DNA of 64,000 nt from Gammaproteobacteria bacterium (lineage in GTDB: Bacteria > Pseudomonadota > Gammaproteobacteria > Thiotrichales > Thiotrichaceae): the NCBI GenBank assembly GCA_018822845.1, contig JAHJJD010000103.1, positions 1 to 64,000 of the forward strand. The letters run 5' to 3'. The translations under genes and the position numbers were made by a program. Below, in pieces: positions 9,340 through 19,717 of the stretch (its first letter is position 1; every line of letters starts with the position of its first letter). The notes under the pieces are model-generated. The model did no database searches, was not told where the DNA came from, and worked only from the letters and a program-made list of their open reading frames with translations.

Positions 9340-10503
9340 TTAGTCAGCCTGTTTGCGCAGAAATGCTGGAATGTCCAGATTGTTTTCGCCACTTTGACGG
9401 ACGTAAGTCGGAATATCCAGCACGTTTTCGTATCGGCCTCTTCCACTTCCGACAGCAACTTTCTGCACTGGTTCCAGTTGTACCGGTTGCAATCTCGCCA
9501 CTTTTGGCTGTTCGGCAACCTTTTTGGGGGCAGCAGCCTGTGCGCCAGACTCTTCCAGACCCGTCGCAACGATCGTAACCCGGATTTTTTCACCCAGGGT
9601 TTCATCCATGGTTGTGCCGATAATGACGTTGGCGTCATCCGCCGCAAACTGGCTGATCACTGCGCCAACTTCTTCGAACTCGTGCATGGTCATGTCCATA
9701 CCGCCGCTGATGCTGACCAGAATGCCATGGGAACCATCCAGACGGATGTCTTCCAGCAATGGGCTGGAAATCGCCATGGTAGCAGCCTTGGAAGCACGGT
9801 CTTCACCCTGCGCTTCGCCGGTGCCCATCATGGTGACGCCACCGCCAGACATGACTGCTTTCACGTCAGCAAAGTCCACGTTGATCAGGCCGGGGCTGGT
9901 GATCAATTCGGAAATGCCCTGCACCGCATTCAGCAACACATCATTGGCTGCAGCAAATGCGGACTGCATGGAAACATTCTTACCCAGCGAAGTCAGCAGT
10001 TTCTGGTTGGGAATGGTGATGAGCGAGTCGACATACTTGCCCAGTTCGTCGATACCGTAATCAGCAGACTGCTTGCGGCGCATCCCTTCCAGAATGAACG
10101 GACGGGTAACGACCGCTACAGTCAGGATGCCCATGTCGCGGGCAATTTCTGCGATGACCGGAGCAGCGCCTGTACCTGTACCGCCACCCATGCCAGCGGT
10201 GATGAACAGCATATCGGTGCCATTGATCAGCTCGCGGATGCGGTCGCGGTCTTCCAGCGCCGCCTCACGCCCGATTTCCGGCTTTGCACCTGCGCCCAGA
10301 CCCTTGGTCAGGGATGCACCCAGTTGCAACATGCTTTTAATACCCATGCCTTGCAGGGCCTGGGAGTCGGTGTTGGCGCAGATGTATTCGACGCCTTCGA
10401 TACCGGATGCCGCCATGTGCCTGATAGCATTACCACCACCACCGCCAACACCGATTACCTTGATCACAGCACCTCTGGCTGCACTATCCATTAGTTCAAA
10501 CAT
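9340..10503 (-). CDS. ftsZ: Cell division GTPase FtsZ
   Basis: 387 residues. FtsZ polymerises into the Z-ring that directs septum formation. The tubulin signature GGGTGTG (in [14 protein letters not shown]), the [11 protein letters not shown] nucleotide-binding start and the T7 catalytic loop ([11 protein letters not shown]) are present. The C-terminus holds two LDIP-type motifs 15 residues apart (LDIPTYVRQ and [12 protein letters not shown]). The last is the usual peptide that binds FtsA and ZipA. A good Shine-Dalgarno (GGAGAG) precedes the ATG. The gene follows ftsA by 17 bases in the standard ftsQ-ftsA-ftsZ order. Confidence 0.98.
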   Translation of the reverse strand: MFELMDSAARGAVIKVIGVGGGGGNAIRHMAASGIEGVEYICANTDSQALQGMGIKSMLQLGASLTKGLGAGAKPEIGREAALEDRDRIRELINGTDMLFITAGMGGGTGTGAAPVIAEIARDMGILTVAVVTRPFILEGMRRKQSADYGIDELGKYVDSLITIPNQKLLTSLGKNVSMQSAFAAANDVLLNAVQGISELITSPGLINVDFADVKAVMSGGGVTMMGTGEAQGEDRASKAATMAISSPLLEDIRLDGSHGILVSISGGMDMTMHEFEEVGAVISQFAADDANVIIGTTMDETLGEKIRVTIVATGLEESGAQAAAPKKVAEQPKVARLQPVQLEPVQKVAVGSGRGRYENVLDIPTYVRQSGENNLDIPAFLRKQAD

Positions 10504-10520
10504 GCCCGTCTCTCCGACTG

Positions 10521-11768
10521 TTAAAAGTTACCGTTAAACCAGCTTTTCAAGCGATCCCACAATCCGTCTTCCACGTACATGACGTTTGCGGAAGAGTAGG
10601 CTCTCTTGGTTCCATAAGCCTGCTGCGCCATCCCGTACAGCAGTAGTCCTACCCCAGTGGAATGGATAGGGTTTTCGACTTCACCGCGCAGGCCACCCAC
10701 ATTACGCGGCATCCCGATACGTACTGGCATGTGGAATACTTCCTCTGCCAGTTCACGCACGCCGCGCATCTTGGAGGAACCGCCCGTGAGGACGATGCCT
10801 GCGCCAATCCGTTCTTCATAACCGCTACGGCGCAGCTCCTGAAGCACGAGTGAAAACAGTTCTTCGTAGCGGGGCTCGATGACCGACGCCAGTGTCTGTA
10901 CCGACAGGCTGCGCGGTTCGCGTTCCCCAACGCCAGGCACTTCGATCAGCTCGTCTTCATCGACCAACTGGCGTAGCGCCCGACCGTATTTGATCTTGAT
11001 TTCTTCCGCGTGCTGGGTCGGTGTTCTGACCGCAACCGCGATGTCGTTGGTCACCTGATCACCCGCAATCGGAATGACTGCCGTGTGATGGATGGAACCA
11101 TTCATGAACACGGCGATGTCACTGGTGCCACCACCGATGTCGACCAGACACACGCCGAGTTCCTTTTCATCCTCTTCCAGCACTGCGTAGCTGGAGGCCA
11201 CCTGTTCCAGAATGATGTCCTCGACATGCAAACCGCAACGTTCCACGCACTTGACCAGATTCTGCGCCGCACTATGGGCTGCCGTGACCAGATGCACCCG
11301 TGCCTCCAGACGCACGCCTGACATGCCGACCGGCTCACGGATGCCTTCCTGCTGGTCGATCACATATTCCTGCGGGAGCACATGCAGGATACGCTGGTCA
11401 GCAGGAATCGCGACTGCCCGTGCAGCATCCATCACCCGCTCCACATCAGTTTCCATCACTTCCTTTTCCTTGATGGCGACGATGCCGTGGGAATTGAGGC
11501 TGCGCACATGGCTACCTGCAATCCCGACATAAACCGTGCGTATCTGGATGCCAGCCATCAGTTCGGCTTCTTCCACCGCCCGCTGGATGGACTGAATGGT
11601 GGATTCGATATTGACCACCACGCCTTTTTTCATGCCTCGCGAGGGGTACGACCCGATCCCGATGATCTCCAAACGTCCCGCGTCGTTGATTTCGCCGACC
11701 AGGGCAACCACTTTCGAGGTGCCCAGATCCAGCGCAACGATCACGTTATGTTCTGTTTTCTTTGACAT
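10521..11768 (-). CDS. ftsA: Cell division protein FtsA
   Basis: 415 residues. An actin-like ATPase that anchors FtsZ filaments to the membrane and recruits later division proteins. Actin-fold motifs are visible: [15 protein letters not shown] (phosphate 1), [12 protein letters not shown] (phosphate 2) and [14 protein letters not shown] (adenosine). The C-terminal amphipathic helix ([11 protein letters not shown]) is the membrane-targeting sequence. I placed the start at 11768 because AGGAG lies six bases upstream. The longer frame to 11828 would overlap ftsQ by nearly 60 bases. Confidence 0.97.
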   Translation of the reverse strand: MSKKTEHNVIVALDLGTSKVVALVGEINDAGRLEIIGIGSYPSRGMKKGVVVNIESTIQSIQRAVEEAELMAGIQIRTVYVGIAGSHVRSLNSHGIVAIKEKEVMETDVERVMDAARAVAIPADQRILHVLPQEYVIDQQEGIREPVGMSGVRLEARVHLVTAAHSAAQNLVKCVERCGLHVEDIILEQVASSYAVLEEDEKELGVCLVDIGGGTSDIAVFMNGSIHHTAVIPIAGDQVTNDIAVAVRTPTQHAEEIKIKYGRALRQLVDEDELIEVPGVGEREPRSLSVQTLASVIEPRYEELFSLVLQELRRSGYEERIGAGIVLTGGSSKMRGVRELAEEVFHMPVRIGMPRNVGGLRGEVENPIHSTGVGLLLYGMAQQAYGTKRAYSSANVMYVEDGLWDRLKSWFNGNF

Positions 11769-11770
11769 CT

Positions 11771-12574
11771 TTAACTCCTGCGGCTCCCGCCCGTTACATC
11801 TACCGAGCCGACTGGGGACTGCTTCCATTCCACTGCAAAACCGTTGGTATAACGCAGGTCAACCCGACGCACATTGGCCAGTTTCCCAACCAGTTCCTGC
11901 AAAAAACCAACCCTGAACCGTTCAACCCGACGTTCCTGATCCTCCGTACCGATCAGGACTTCCGGGCCCTTCTTGATTTTCATCCGCCATGAGCCGCGCT
12001 CATCTTCGGTCAATTCCGAGATTTCCAGCGGCAAGCCTTTCAACCAGTCACGCACCTGAATAAAGCGCTCACCCATTTCACGCCCTCTGTCTTCAGGACT
12101 ATACAAGGTAGGAAATACGCCCTGCATGGACGGCAATTCGGCTGCAAACAACTCACCATACTGGTTCATCAGGCGCTCCTTGCCCCAGAAGGCAACCGGG
12201 CGCTGCTCTTCCACCTCGACTACCAACTGGCTGGGCCAAGCCTTGCGTAAGGTAACAGCACGTACCCACGGCTGGGTTTTGATTGCAGCATCCAAAGCAT
12301 CCACATCCAGCAGGTACAGATTGGTTTGCGTATATTTTTCAATGATTGAGCGTAAATCAGCATCTTTGATGAATTTAAGCTCACCCTGAACATCAACCTG
12401 ACTAATGCGCCAGTTTTCTGGATTATTGAGCATTGCCCGCAAACCCAGACCTCCGCCCAGAAACACCATCACCAGGGCAAACACTACCGCCAGCTTCATC
12501 ACACTCGGCGAAATTTTCGCCAGATCGAAGCCTGGACGGGGACGTTTGGCAGCTTGGCGACGGCGTTGAACCAT
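11771..12574 (-). CDS. ftsQ: Cell division protein FtsQ
   Basis: 267 residues. A basic cytoplasmic tail (RRRQAAKRPRPG), one transmembrane helix (about 27-47), a POTRA domain (WRISQVDVQGELKFI through WVRAVTLRKAWPSQLVVEVEEQRPVAFW) and a beta domain follow the standard FtsQ plan. FtsQ bridges early and late divisome proteins through FtsB and FtsL in the periplasm. The first base of its start codon overlaps the last base of the ddlB stop (TAATG-type junction), which suggests translational coupling. Confidence 0.95.
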   Translation of the reverse strand: MVQRRRQAAKRPRPGFDLAKISPSVMKLAVVFALVMVFLGGGLGLRAMLNNPENWRISQVDVQGELKFIKDADLRSIIEKYTQTNLYLLDVDALDAAIKTQPWVRAVTLRKAWPSQLVVEVEEQRPVAFWGKERLMNQYGELFAAELPSMQGVFPTLYSPEDRGREMGERFIQVRDWLKGLPLEISELTEDERGSWRMKIKKGPEVLIGTEDQERRVERFRVGFLQELVGKLANVRRVDLRYTNGFAVEWKQSPVGSVDVTGGSRRS

Positions 12575-13494
12575 TACAGCGTTGTCTCCAGTATGCGCAC
12601 AACCAGCGCGTTGAAATCCATCCCGATGGCACGAGCACCCATCGGCACCAAACTATGGTCAGTCATGCCGGGGTTGGTGTTGACCTCAATCAGCCATGCC
12701 TTGCCTTGCGCATCACGCATCAGGTCGACCCGCCCCCAGCCACGCCCGCCAACGGCATCAAATGCCTGGCGTGCCAGTTGCTGCATGGCTTTTTCTTCCG
12801 TTTCATCCAGCCCGCACGGGCAGTGATAACGGGTATCGTCGGAAACGTATTTGGCTTCGTAGTCGTAAAACTCGCCCGGCACTTCCAGCCGGATCAGCGG
12901 CAGGGATTCACCTGCGACGATTCCGGCGGTGTATTCCGCACCAGTAATCCACTGTTCGGCGATCACGACAGAACTGCATTCAGCAGCCTTGCGGTAAGCG
13001 CCCTCCAGATCATCAGCAAGCTTCACCTTGCTCATGCCAATGCTGGAACCTTCAGTCGCCGGTTTCACCATCAGTGGCAAGCCGAGTTCAGTCACAACAG
13101 CCGCGAAATCGCTATCAGCCGTCAATACCCGGTAAGCCGGTGTGGGCAAGCCTGCACCAGCCCACACGCGCTTGGTCATAAGCTTGTCCATACTGATGGC
13201 GGAAGCCATGACGCCACAGCCAGTGTAGGGTAATCCAAGAATTTCCAGAGCGCCTTGCAACACGCCATCTTCCCCACCTGCGCCGTGCAGAATGTTGAAA
13301 ACACGGTCAAACTTGCCAGCCTGCAAGACGCTGAGAATATTGCGGTCAACATCGACGCCATGGGCATCCACACCACTTTCCTGCAAACCTTTCAACACCG
13401 CCGCACCGCTTTTCAGGGAAACGGGCCGTTCCGCAGCCCAACCGCCGTACAGGACTGCCACCTTGCCGAATTTGTCTTTCATGTCCTGGCTCAC
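12574..13494 (-). CDS. ddlB: D-alanine--D-alanine ligase DdlB
   Basis: 306 residues. An ATP-grasp enzyme that makes the D-Ala-D-Ala dipeptide added by MurF. Conserved blocks are [48 protein letters not shown], and the metal-binding end WGRVDLMRD and [17 protein letters not shown]. In one place the common GRxGEDG reads GAGGEDG. The start is the GTG at 13494, which overlaps the murC stop (GTGA) and has GGAGGG about six bases upstream. An ATG at 13482 lacks such a site. Its place directly after murC shows that murB is not in this cluster. Confidence 0.96.
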   Translation of the reverse strand: MSQDMKDKFGKVAVLYGGWAAERPVSLKSGAAVLKGLQESGVDAHGVDVDRNILSVLQAGKFDRVFNILHGAGGEDGVLQGALEILGLPYTGCGVMASAISMDKLMTKRVWAGAGLPTPAYRVLTADSDFAAVVTELGLPLMVKPATEGSSIGMSKVKLADDLEGAYRKAAECSSVVIAEQWITGAEYTAGIVAGESLPLIRLEVPGEFYDYEAKYVSDDTRYHCPCGLDETEEKAMQQLARQAFDAVGGRGWGRVDLMRDAQGKAWLIEVNTNPGMTDHSLVPMGARAIGMDFNALVVRILETTL

Positions 13495-14927
13495 TCGCTT
13501 CCCTCCGGCTTCACGGTCAGTTTTTCCGGCAGGCTTGCGGCCAAACCGCCGACACTGCCAGCCCCCTGGGTCAGGATGATGTCGCCATCTTGCAGGATGT
13601 GTTTCAGCACGCCGGGTACGTCTTCCACATCGGTGACAAAAATCGGGTCAACCTTGCCACGGATGCGGATAGCACGCGCCAAGGCACGCCCGTCAGCGCC
13701 TGGAATGGGCTGTTCGCTGGCCGGGTAAACATCCATCAGCACCAGCACGTCGGTTTCCGACAGCACCTGCGCAAAATCCTCGAACAAGTCGCGGGTTCGG
13801 GTATAGCGGTGTGGCTGGAAAACCTGTACCAGGCGACGGGTTGGCCATGCATTCCGTACCGCTTCCAGGGTGGCCTTCATTTCACGTGGATGGTGGCCGT
13901 AGTCATCCACCAGCGTGGCTTTTTTGCCAACCGCAAAGGTGATGTCACCGTATTGCTGGAAACGCCGCCCGACACCATCAAACTTGCGTAAACCCTCAAT
14001 GATTGCCTGATCGGACACGTCCAGTTCCGTGGCAATGGCAATCGCCGCCAGCGCATTCAGTATGTTATGCCGCCCCGGCAGGTTCAGGATAATCTCCAGC
14101 GAACTTTTGCCCTTGTGACGGTGGACGGTGAAATGGCTTTCTGTGCCATCGAAACGCACATCCACCGCCTGCAAGTCGGCATCGTCACCGAAACCGTAAG
14201 TAACGATGGGGCGGCTGACTTCCGGCAGAATTTCGCGCACGTACTCATCATCCACACACAGTACTGCCAAGCCGTAGAACGGCAGGTGATGCAGGAATTC
14301 GATGAAAGTCTGCTTCAGTTTGGCAAAGTCACCGCCATAAGTGGACATGTGGTCTTCGTCGATATTGGTGACAACCGCAATCATCGGTTGCAGGTGCAGG
14401 AAGGATGCATCGCTCTCATCCGCTTCTGCTACCAGATATTCGCCAGTACCAAGTTTGGAATTGCTGGCGGAACTGTTCAGCTTGCCGCCGATGACGTAAG
14501 TCGGGTCCATACCGCCTTCCACCAGCAAACTGGTAGTCAGGCTGGTGGTGGTGGTTTTGCCATGGGTGCCAGCCACCGCGATGCCCTGCCGGAAACGCAT
14601 CAGTTCCGCCAGCATTTCGGCACGACGCACGATAGGAATGCGCTGTTCACGGGCGGCAACGATTTCCGGGTTGCTATTATCAATCGCGGTGGAAACCACG
14701 ATGACATCTGCCCCTTCCATCTGCTCAGCCTTGTGCCCCTTGTAAACCGTCACGCCCAGCGCTTGCAGGCGGCGGGTCATGGCGCTTTCCGCCACGTCAG
14801 AGCCGGATACCTTGTAGCCCAGATTGGCGACCACCTCGGCAATACCGCCCATACCCGCACCACCGATGCCGATAAAATGCAGCCGGTTGATGCGTTTGCG
14901 CGCGAGATGGTCATTTCCTGTTTGCAT
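13491..14927 (-). CDS. murC: UDP-N-acetylmuramate--L-alanine ligase MurC
   Basis: 478 residues from the ATG at 14927. Adds L-Ala to UDP-MurNAc in the cytoplasm. An N-terminal Rossmann start ([16 protein letters not shown]) is followed by the Mur ligase P-loop [28 protein letters not shown] and [15 protein letters not shown] prefer 14927 over 14981 because AGGAAA is placed about six bases upstream and the extra 18 residues of the longer frame are not MurC-like. The start overlaps the end of murG by 17 bases. Confidence 0.96.
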   Translation of the reverse strand: MQTGNDHLARKRINRLHFIGIGGAGMGGIAEVVANLGYKVSGSDVAESAMTRRLQALGVTVYKGHKAEQMEGADVIVVSTAIDNSNPEIVAAREQRIPIVRRAEMLAELMRFRQGIAVAGTHGKTTTTSLTTSLLVEGGMDPTYVIGGKLNSSASNSKLGTGEYLVAEADESDASFLHLQPMIAVVTNIDEDHMSTYGGDFAKLKQTFIEFLHHLPFYGLAVLCVDDEYVREILPEVSRPIVTYGFGDDADLQAVDVRFDGTESHFTVHRHKGKSSLEIILNLPGRHNILNALAAIAIATELDVSDQAIIEGLRKFDGVGRRFQQYGDITFAVGKKATLVDDYGHHPREMKATLEAVRNAWPTRRLVQVFQPHRYTRTRDLFEDFAQVLSETDVLVLMDVYPASEQPIPGADGRALARAIRIRGKVDPIFVTDVEDVPGVLKHILQDGDIILTQGAGSVGGLAASLPEKLTVKPEGSE

Positions 14928-16053
14928 TGTTGCTTTCCTGTCTAATTTTATTGTCAAAGTCATAACCCGCGTAGGCGGCACAGATGGCTGCTACCTGTGC
15001 AGTAGCGTGGGGCTTTGCCAGTTCGCGGGAAGCCATGCTCATCTGCCGCAGCTTTGCACGGTCAGAACACAACTCTTTCAGTACCCCGGCCAGTTTCTCC
15101 GGCGTCAGGTCGCGCTGCTGGATCAGCAGGGCGGCACCATTGTCAGCGAGGTATTTGCCATTGGCGGTCTGATGATCATCCACCGCATGGGGAAATGGCA
15201 CCAGCAAGGCCGCCACGCCTGCCGCTGCCAGTTCCGCAATGGTCAATGCACCAGCACGACAAATCACCAGATCGGCCCATGCGTAAGCTTCCGCCATGTC
15301 TTCGATGAAGGGCATGACATCGCCATCCACGCCAGCCGTTGCATACTCTGCGCGGGCATCGTCAATATTTTTCACGCCAGCCTGATGACGCACTACGGGA
15401 CGAATACTGGCATCCAGTTGCGCCAATGCTTGCGGCACCATCTGGTTCAATGCCTGCGCACCCAAGCTGCCGCCAACCACCAGCACATGCACCGGCTCAT
15501 CATCACGATCCGCCAGACGCTCCAGCGGGTTTGGCAGGCTGGCAATATCCAGACGCACCGGGTTGCCGGTTGCCATCACCTTGCTGCTGCTGGCAAATGT
15601 TCCGGGGAAACCCTCCAGCACCCGGCGGCTGACCTTTGACAACAGCTTGTTGGTCAAGCCAGGCACGGCATTCTGTTCGTGGATCACGACCGGCTTACCC
15701 ATCAGTGCTGCCACCAGACCACCGGGGCCTGCGACGAAACCGCCCATCCCCAGCACCGCAGCTGGCTTGTGTTTCAGCATGATCTGCACGGACTGGATCA
15801 GGGCGCGGATCAGGTTGATCGGTGCCATAACAATGGTTTTCCAGCCCTTGCCGCGCAAACCGTTGACATCCAGCCATGCCATGTCGATACCGGCTTCAGG
15901 AATGACACGCGCCTCCAGCCCCTTGCGGGTACCCATCCACACAACCGGGATGCCTTGCGCAATCAGGGCGCGGGCGACAGCCAGGCCGGGGTAAACGTGC
16001 CCACCCGTGCCACCGGCTGTAATCATGATCGGGCGTTGCTGACGGTCAGTCAC
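14911..16053 (-). CDS. murG: Undecaprenyldiphospho-muramoylpentapeptide beta-N-acetylglucosaminyltransferase MurG
   Basis: 380 residues with a GTG start. MurG converts lipid I to lipid II on the inner face of the membrane. The GT28 motifs are clear: [18 protein letters not shown] near the N-terminus, [40 protein letters not shown], and the C-terminal donor site [16 protein letters not shown] with [14 protein letters not shown]. The start overlaps the ftsW stop by eight bases. Length and order are standard. Confidence 0.97.
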   Translation of the reverse strand: MTDRQQRPIMITAGGTGGHVYPGLAVARALIAQGIPVVWMGTRKGLEARVIPEAGIDMAWLDVNGLRGKGWKTIVMAPINLIRALIQSVQIMLKHKPAAVLGMGGFVAGPGGLVAALMGKPVVIHEQNAVPGLTNKLLSKVSRRVLEGFPGTFASSSKVMATGNPVRLDIASLPNPLERLADRDDEPVHVLVVGGSLGAQALNQMVPQALAQLDASIRPVVRHQAGVKNIDDARAEYATAGVDGDVMPFIEDMAEAYAWADLVICRAGALTIAELAAAGVAALLVPFPHAVDDHQTANGKYLADNGAALLIQQRDLTPEKLAGVLKELCSDRAKLRQMSMASRELAKPHATAQVAAICAAYAGYDFDNKIRQESNNANRK

Positions 16054-17266
16054 GGGCAGTCCTCCTTACCGGACGGGCTTTGCGCAATGCCGGGCGTTCC
16101 GGCAAACCAAACTGGCTGATCTGGGTTTCGCGATGCACTCGCATCAGCAGCGCCATCGCCATCAGTGTAATGATCAGGCTGCTACCTCCATAGCTCATCA
16201 GCGGCAGGGTCAAACCTTTCGGCGGCAGTACGGCCAGATTCACCCCAATGTGCAGGATTACCTGAAACCCCATCCAGAAGCCGGTGCCATACGCCACATA
16301 AGCACCGTAATGTTTGCCACTCTTGTCTGCCTGAAAACCGATCACGAAGGCTCGCATTACCATCCATCCGTACAAGGCCAGTACAGTCAGCATGCCGATG
16401 AAGCCAAACTCTTCACCCAGAATCGAGAAAATAAAGTCATTGTGGGCTTCCGGCAGGTAGAAAAGCTTCTGTACACCACCACCAAGCCCGTTACCGAACC
16501 AGCCGCCGTCACCAATTGCCATCAAGGCATGCACCGTCTGGTAGCCCTTGTCCGCTTCGTGCGCCCACGGATTCACCAACGCATCCCAGCGGGCGCTACG
16601 ATAACCCATCAGTGAAACCGGGATCATCACCAGCAGTGCGCCCCCCAGCAGTATTGCCAACCGTTTCAGCGGCACACCACCCAGGAACAATAACGCCAGA
16701 CCGGTTACAAAAATAACGACAGTTGAACCGAAATCAGGTTCCAGCAACAACAAGCCCCCCGTAACCCCCAGCACCACCAGCGGAATCAGCAGTGGCTGGT
16801 AGGAAGGTGAAGTCGCCAGATTCTTGCCATGCCGGATCAGGTAACCAGACAGATACATCAGCATGATCAGTTTGGCCATTTCCGACACCTGCACGGACAT
16901 GAAACCAAAATTCAGCCAGCGGCTACTGCCATTCACGGTCTTGCCAATTCCCGGAATCAACACCAGTACCAGCAAAATCAGGACGATGGGCAACAGGCGC
17001 ACACCCAGACGCTGCCAGAAATCAAGCCGGATCTGGTACATCACGAACGCCGCCATCGATCCGACAGCCAGATAAACCAGTTGGCGCACAAAATAGTAAT
17101 AAGGGTCGCCATACTGCCTTTCCGCCACCCACATGGATGCGGACAGCAATATCACAATGCCGATACCCACCAAGGCCAGCACTGCGATCAGCAAATCGCG
17201 GTCGAAATACCGTGCCCACGGATTGTCTTCGATCAAGCTGGGCTGAGTTGCGGGCACAGCGCTCAT
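16046..17266 (-). CDS. ftsW: Peptidoglycan glycosyltransferase FtsW
   Basis: 406 residues with about ten transmembrane segments. A SEDS-family polymerase that makes septal glycan strands together with FtsI. Family signatures are visible: NGSSRWLNFGFMSVQVSE near the middle, PDFGSTVVIF, LPEAHNDFIFSILGEEFG, and the C-terminal GVNLAVLPPKGLTLPLMSYGGSS. A basic tail ([12 protein letters not shown]) ends the protein. It starts with an ATGA overlap on the murD stop. Confidence 0.96.
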   Translation of the reverse strand: MSAVPATQPSLIEDNPWARYFDRDLLIAVLALVGIGIVILLSASMWVAERQYGDPYYYFVRQLVYLAVGSMAAFVMYQIRLDFWQRLGVRLLPIVLILLVLVLIPGIGKTVNGSSRWLNFGFMSVQVSEMAKLIMLMYLSGYLIRHGKNLATSPSYQPLLIPLVVLGVTGGLLLLEPDFGSTVVIFVTGLALLFLGGVPLKRLAILLGGALLVMIPVSLMGYRSARWDALVNPWAHEADKGYQTVHALMAIGDGGWFGNGLGGGVQKLFYLPEAHNDFIFSILGEEFGFIGMLTVLALYGWMVMRAFVIGFQADKSGKHYGAYVAYGTGFWMGFQVILHIGVNLAVLPPKGLTLPLMSYGGSSLIITLMAMALLMRVHRETQISQFGLPERPALRKARPVRRTARD

Positions 17267-18627
17267 GGCAACCTCCTGACAGCTTCGCTGAACACATCAC
17301 CACGATGTGCGTAGCCTTTGAACATATCGAAACTGGCACACGCAGGAGAAAGCAGCACGTTATCACCGGGTTGCGCCAATTCTGCCGCAATCATCACCGC
17401 CTCATCCATGCTGCCCGCGAAAACATAGGTTGCATAACCTTCCACGACCTCTGCAAGCTGTTGCCGATCCTCCCCGATCAGCACCAACGCACGCGCCTTA
17501 CTGGCAGCAACCGGGCGCAATGGCGAGAAATCCGCCCCCTTGCCCTGCCCACCAGCAATCAACACCGTCTTGCCCGGCAATCCGGCCAGTGCCGCTAGCG
17601 TTGCGCCAACATTGGTGCCTTTGGAATCGTTGAACCAGTTTACAGCGTTGCGTTCGCGTACCCATTGGGTGCGGTGCGGCAAGCCGGTAAATTCACTCAG
17701 GGCCTCCAGCATTCCGTCAAGCGGGATACTGGCTGCTTCGCCCAAAGCCAGCGAAGCCAGTGCATTGGCGTAGTTGTGGTCGCCGGGCAGTTTCATTGCA
17801 TCGACAGCCAGCAACAGGGTTTCACCTTTCGCCAGCCAGCGCTTACCATCGTGTTCACGGATACCGTATTGACCTGAAGCAGGAACATCCAGACCGAAGC
17901 TGACACTCCGACTCCGCTCAGCATCCGACAACATGCCCATTACCAGTGGATCATCACGATTGACGACGGCACATGCGGCATTCTGGTAGATGACCTGCTT
18001 GGAAGCGGCGTAATGCGCATAGCTGTCGTAACGGTCCAGGTGGTCTTCGCTGACATTCAGCACCACTGACGCCACAGCTTGCAGCGAATGGGTGGTTTCC
18101 AACTGGAAGCTGGAAAGTTCCATCACGTACAGGTCGGGCACTGGCTGCTCCAGCAAATCCAGTGCCGCATAACCCAGATTGCCACCCGCGTAAGAGGCCA
18201 TCCCGGCCTTTTTCGCCATCAGGTCAACCAATGTGGTCACACTGCTTTTGCCATTGGAACCGGTAATCGCCACGACAGGAGCCTTGGCCTCACGCACAAA
18301 CAGTTCGATGTCACCGATCAGTTCCGCGCCGCGTTCGCCTGCCGCCCGGATTTCCGGCGTTGCAATGGCAATACCGGGACTAACCACCAGCGTTTCCGCT
18401 TTGGCAAACAACTCCGGCGCACCCGCGAATGCACCAAAGTGGCTGGGCGCATCAGGGAAGCGGGCGAGTAATTCATCCTTGCCCGGCGGGTTTTCCCGGC
18501 TATCGACAACCGCGAACGTCACGCCCTGCGTGTGCAGATGGCGCGCAACCGAAAGCCCCGTCTGGCCAAGACCAACGATCAGCGTTTTCCAGTTGTCAGC
18601 ATGTATCGCCATACCAGCAGCACTCAT
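17263..18627 (-). CDS. murD: UDP-N-acetylmuramoyl-L-alanine--D-glutamate ligase MurD
   Basis: 454 residues. Adds D-Glu to UDP-MurNAc-L-Ala. N-terminal IVGLGQTGLSVARHL, P-loop ITGSNGKSSVTTLVD, SSFQLETTHSLQ, VLNVSEDHLDRYDSYA and WFNDSKGTNVGATLAAL are all MurD-like. Around residue 235 the stretch DAERSRSVSF contains the peptide ERSRS. It coincides with a near copy of the short repeat also found in murE and murF (17904-17922). The start could be 18627 or 18612; neither has a good ribosome-binding site, and I kept the first. It lies eight bases downstream of mraY. Confidence 0.96.
   Translation of the reverse strand: MSAAGMAIHADNWKTLIVGLGQTGLSVARHLHTQGVTFAVVDSRENPPGKDELLARFPDAPSHFGAFAGAPELFAKAETLVVSPGIAIATPEIRAAGERGAELIGDIELFVREAKAPVVAITGSNGKSSVTTLVDLMAKKAGMASYAGGNLGYAALDLLEQPVPDLYVMELSSFQLETTHSLQAVASVVLNVSEDHLDRYDSYAHYAASKQVIYQNAACAVVNRDDPLVMGMLSDAERSRSVSFGLDVPASGQYGIREHDGKRWLAKGETLLLAVDAMKLPGDHNYANALASLALGEAASIPLDGMLEALSEFTGLPHRTQWVRERNAVNWFNDSKGTNVGATLAALAGLPGKTVLIAGGQGKGADFSPLRPVAASKARALVLIGEDRQQLAEVVEGYATYVFAGSMDEAVMIAAELAQPGDNVLLSPACASFDMFKGYAHRGDVFSEAVRRLP
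17904..17922. repeat. Near copy of a short repeat inside murD
   Basis: CACTCCGACTCCGCTCAGC on the plus strand shares the core CGACTCCGCTCAG with the copies in murF and murE. Here the surrounding residues align reasonably with other MurD proteins, so this copy may be a remnant or a chance match. Confidence 0.4.
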
Positions 18628-18634
18628 ACCAAAA

Positions 18635-19717
18635 TTAACGAATTTTCAATGTCGCCAAACCGATCATCACCAGGATGACCGTAATAATCCAGAAACGGAC
18701 AATGACCCTTGGCTCAGGCCAGCCCTTCTTTTCATAGTGATGGTGCAAGGGAGCCATACGGAAAATCCGCTTGCCGCCCGTCGCCTTGAAATACCCGACC
18801 TGGAGGATCACCGACAGGGTTTCCAGCACGAAAATCCCGCCCATGATCGCCAGTACGATTTCCTGACGCACCACCACTGCCACGATGCCCAGTGCAGCAC
18901 CCAGAGCCAGCGCACCCACATCGCCCATGAATACCTGTGCGGGATAGGTGTTGAACCACAGGAAGCCCAGACCCGCACCAAAAATCGCGGCACAAAACAC
19001 CACCAGTTCACCCGCACCCGCCACACGCGGCATACCCAGGTACTGGGAAATGTTGGCATGCCCACTCACGTAGGCAAATATTGCCAAACCGCCAGCCACC
19101 ATGATGGTCGGCATGATCGCCAGCCCATCCAGCCCGTCCGTCAGGTTAACCGCATTACTGGAACCGACCACTACCAGGTACACCCAGGGGATGAACAGCC
19201 AGCCCATCTGCCAGTGGGCATCCTTGAACACCGGCAGGAACAGGGTTGTTTCCGTCGGTGTCTCGGCTGCATAGAACAGGTAAAAAGCAGCAGCGAAACC
19301 AATCACGGTCAGGCCAAACGTTTTCTGCCGGGCAGTCAGGCCCAGATTACGGCGCATTTTCAGCTTGATGTAATCATCCAGCCCACCCACCAGACCGAAG
19401 CCTACGGTAACGAACAGCACCACCCACACATAATGGTTGTCGAGGCTACCCCACAGCAGGGTAGAAACTGCAATCGCCAGGATGATCATGACACCACCCA
19501 TGGTCGGTGTGCCTGCTTTCATCTGGTGCTGCGGCCCATCCTCGCGGATGTATTGCCCGATCTTCAGACGGGTCAGTGCCCGGATCATGCCCGGCCCCGT
19601 CCACAGCGCAATAAACAAGGCTGTCAGCAAACCCATGATCGCCCGCAGGGTCAGGTACTGGAACACATTGAAGCCGCTGTAAAACTGGCTCAGATATTCA
19701 AACAACCACACCAGCAT
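18635..19717 (-). CDS. mraY: Phospho-N-acetylmuramoyl-pentapeptide-transferase MraY
   Basis: 360 residues, ten predicted transmembrane helices. Transfers phospho-MurNAc-pentapeptide to undecaprenyl phosphate, giving lipid I. Conserved cytoplasmic loops are [26 protein letters not shown] (Asp pair), [24 protein letters not shown] and the [15 protein letters not shown] motif near the C-terminus. The start codon shares its first base with the murF stop. Length equals E. coli MraY. Confidence 0.98.
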   Translation of the reverse strand: MLVWLFEYLSQFYSGFNVFQYLTLRAIMGLLTALFIALWTGPGMIRALTRLKIGQYIREDGPQHQMKAGTPTMGGVMIILAIAVSTLLWGSLDNHYVWVVLFVTVGFGLVGGLDDYIKLKMRRNLGLTARQKTFGLTVIGFAAAFYLFYAAETPTETTLFLPVFKDAHWQMGWLFIPWVYLVVVGSSNAVNLTDGLDGLAIMPTIMVAGGLAIFAYVSGHANISQYLGMPRVAGAGELVVFCAAIFGAGLGFLWFNTYPAQVFMGDVGALALGAALGIVAVVVRQEIVLAIMGGIFVLETLSVILQVGYFKATGGKRIFRMAPLHHHYEKKGWPEPRVIVRFWIITVILVMIGLATLKIR

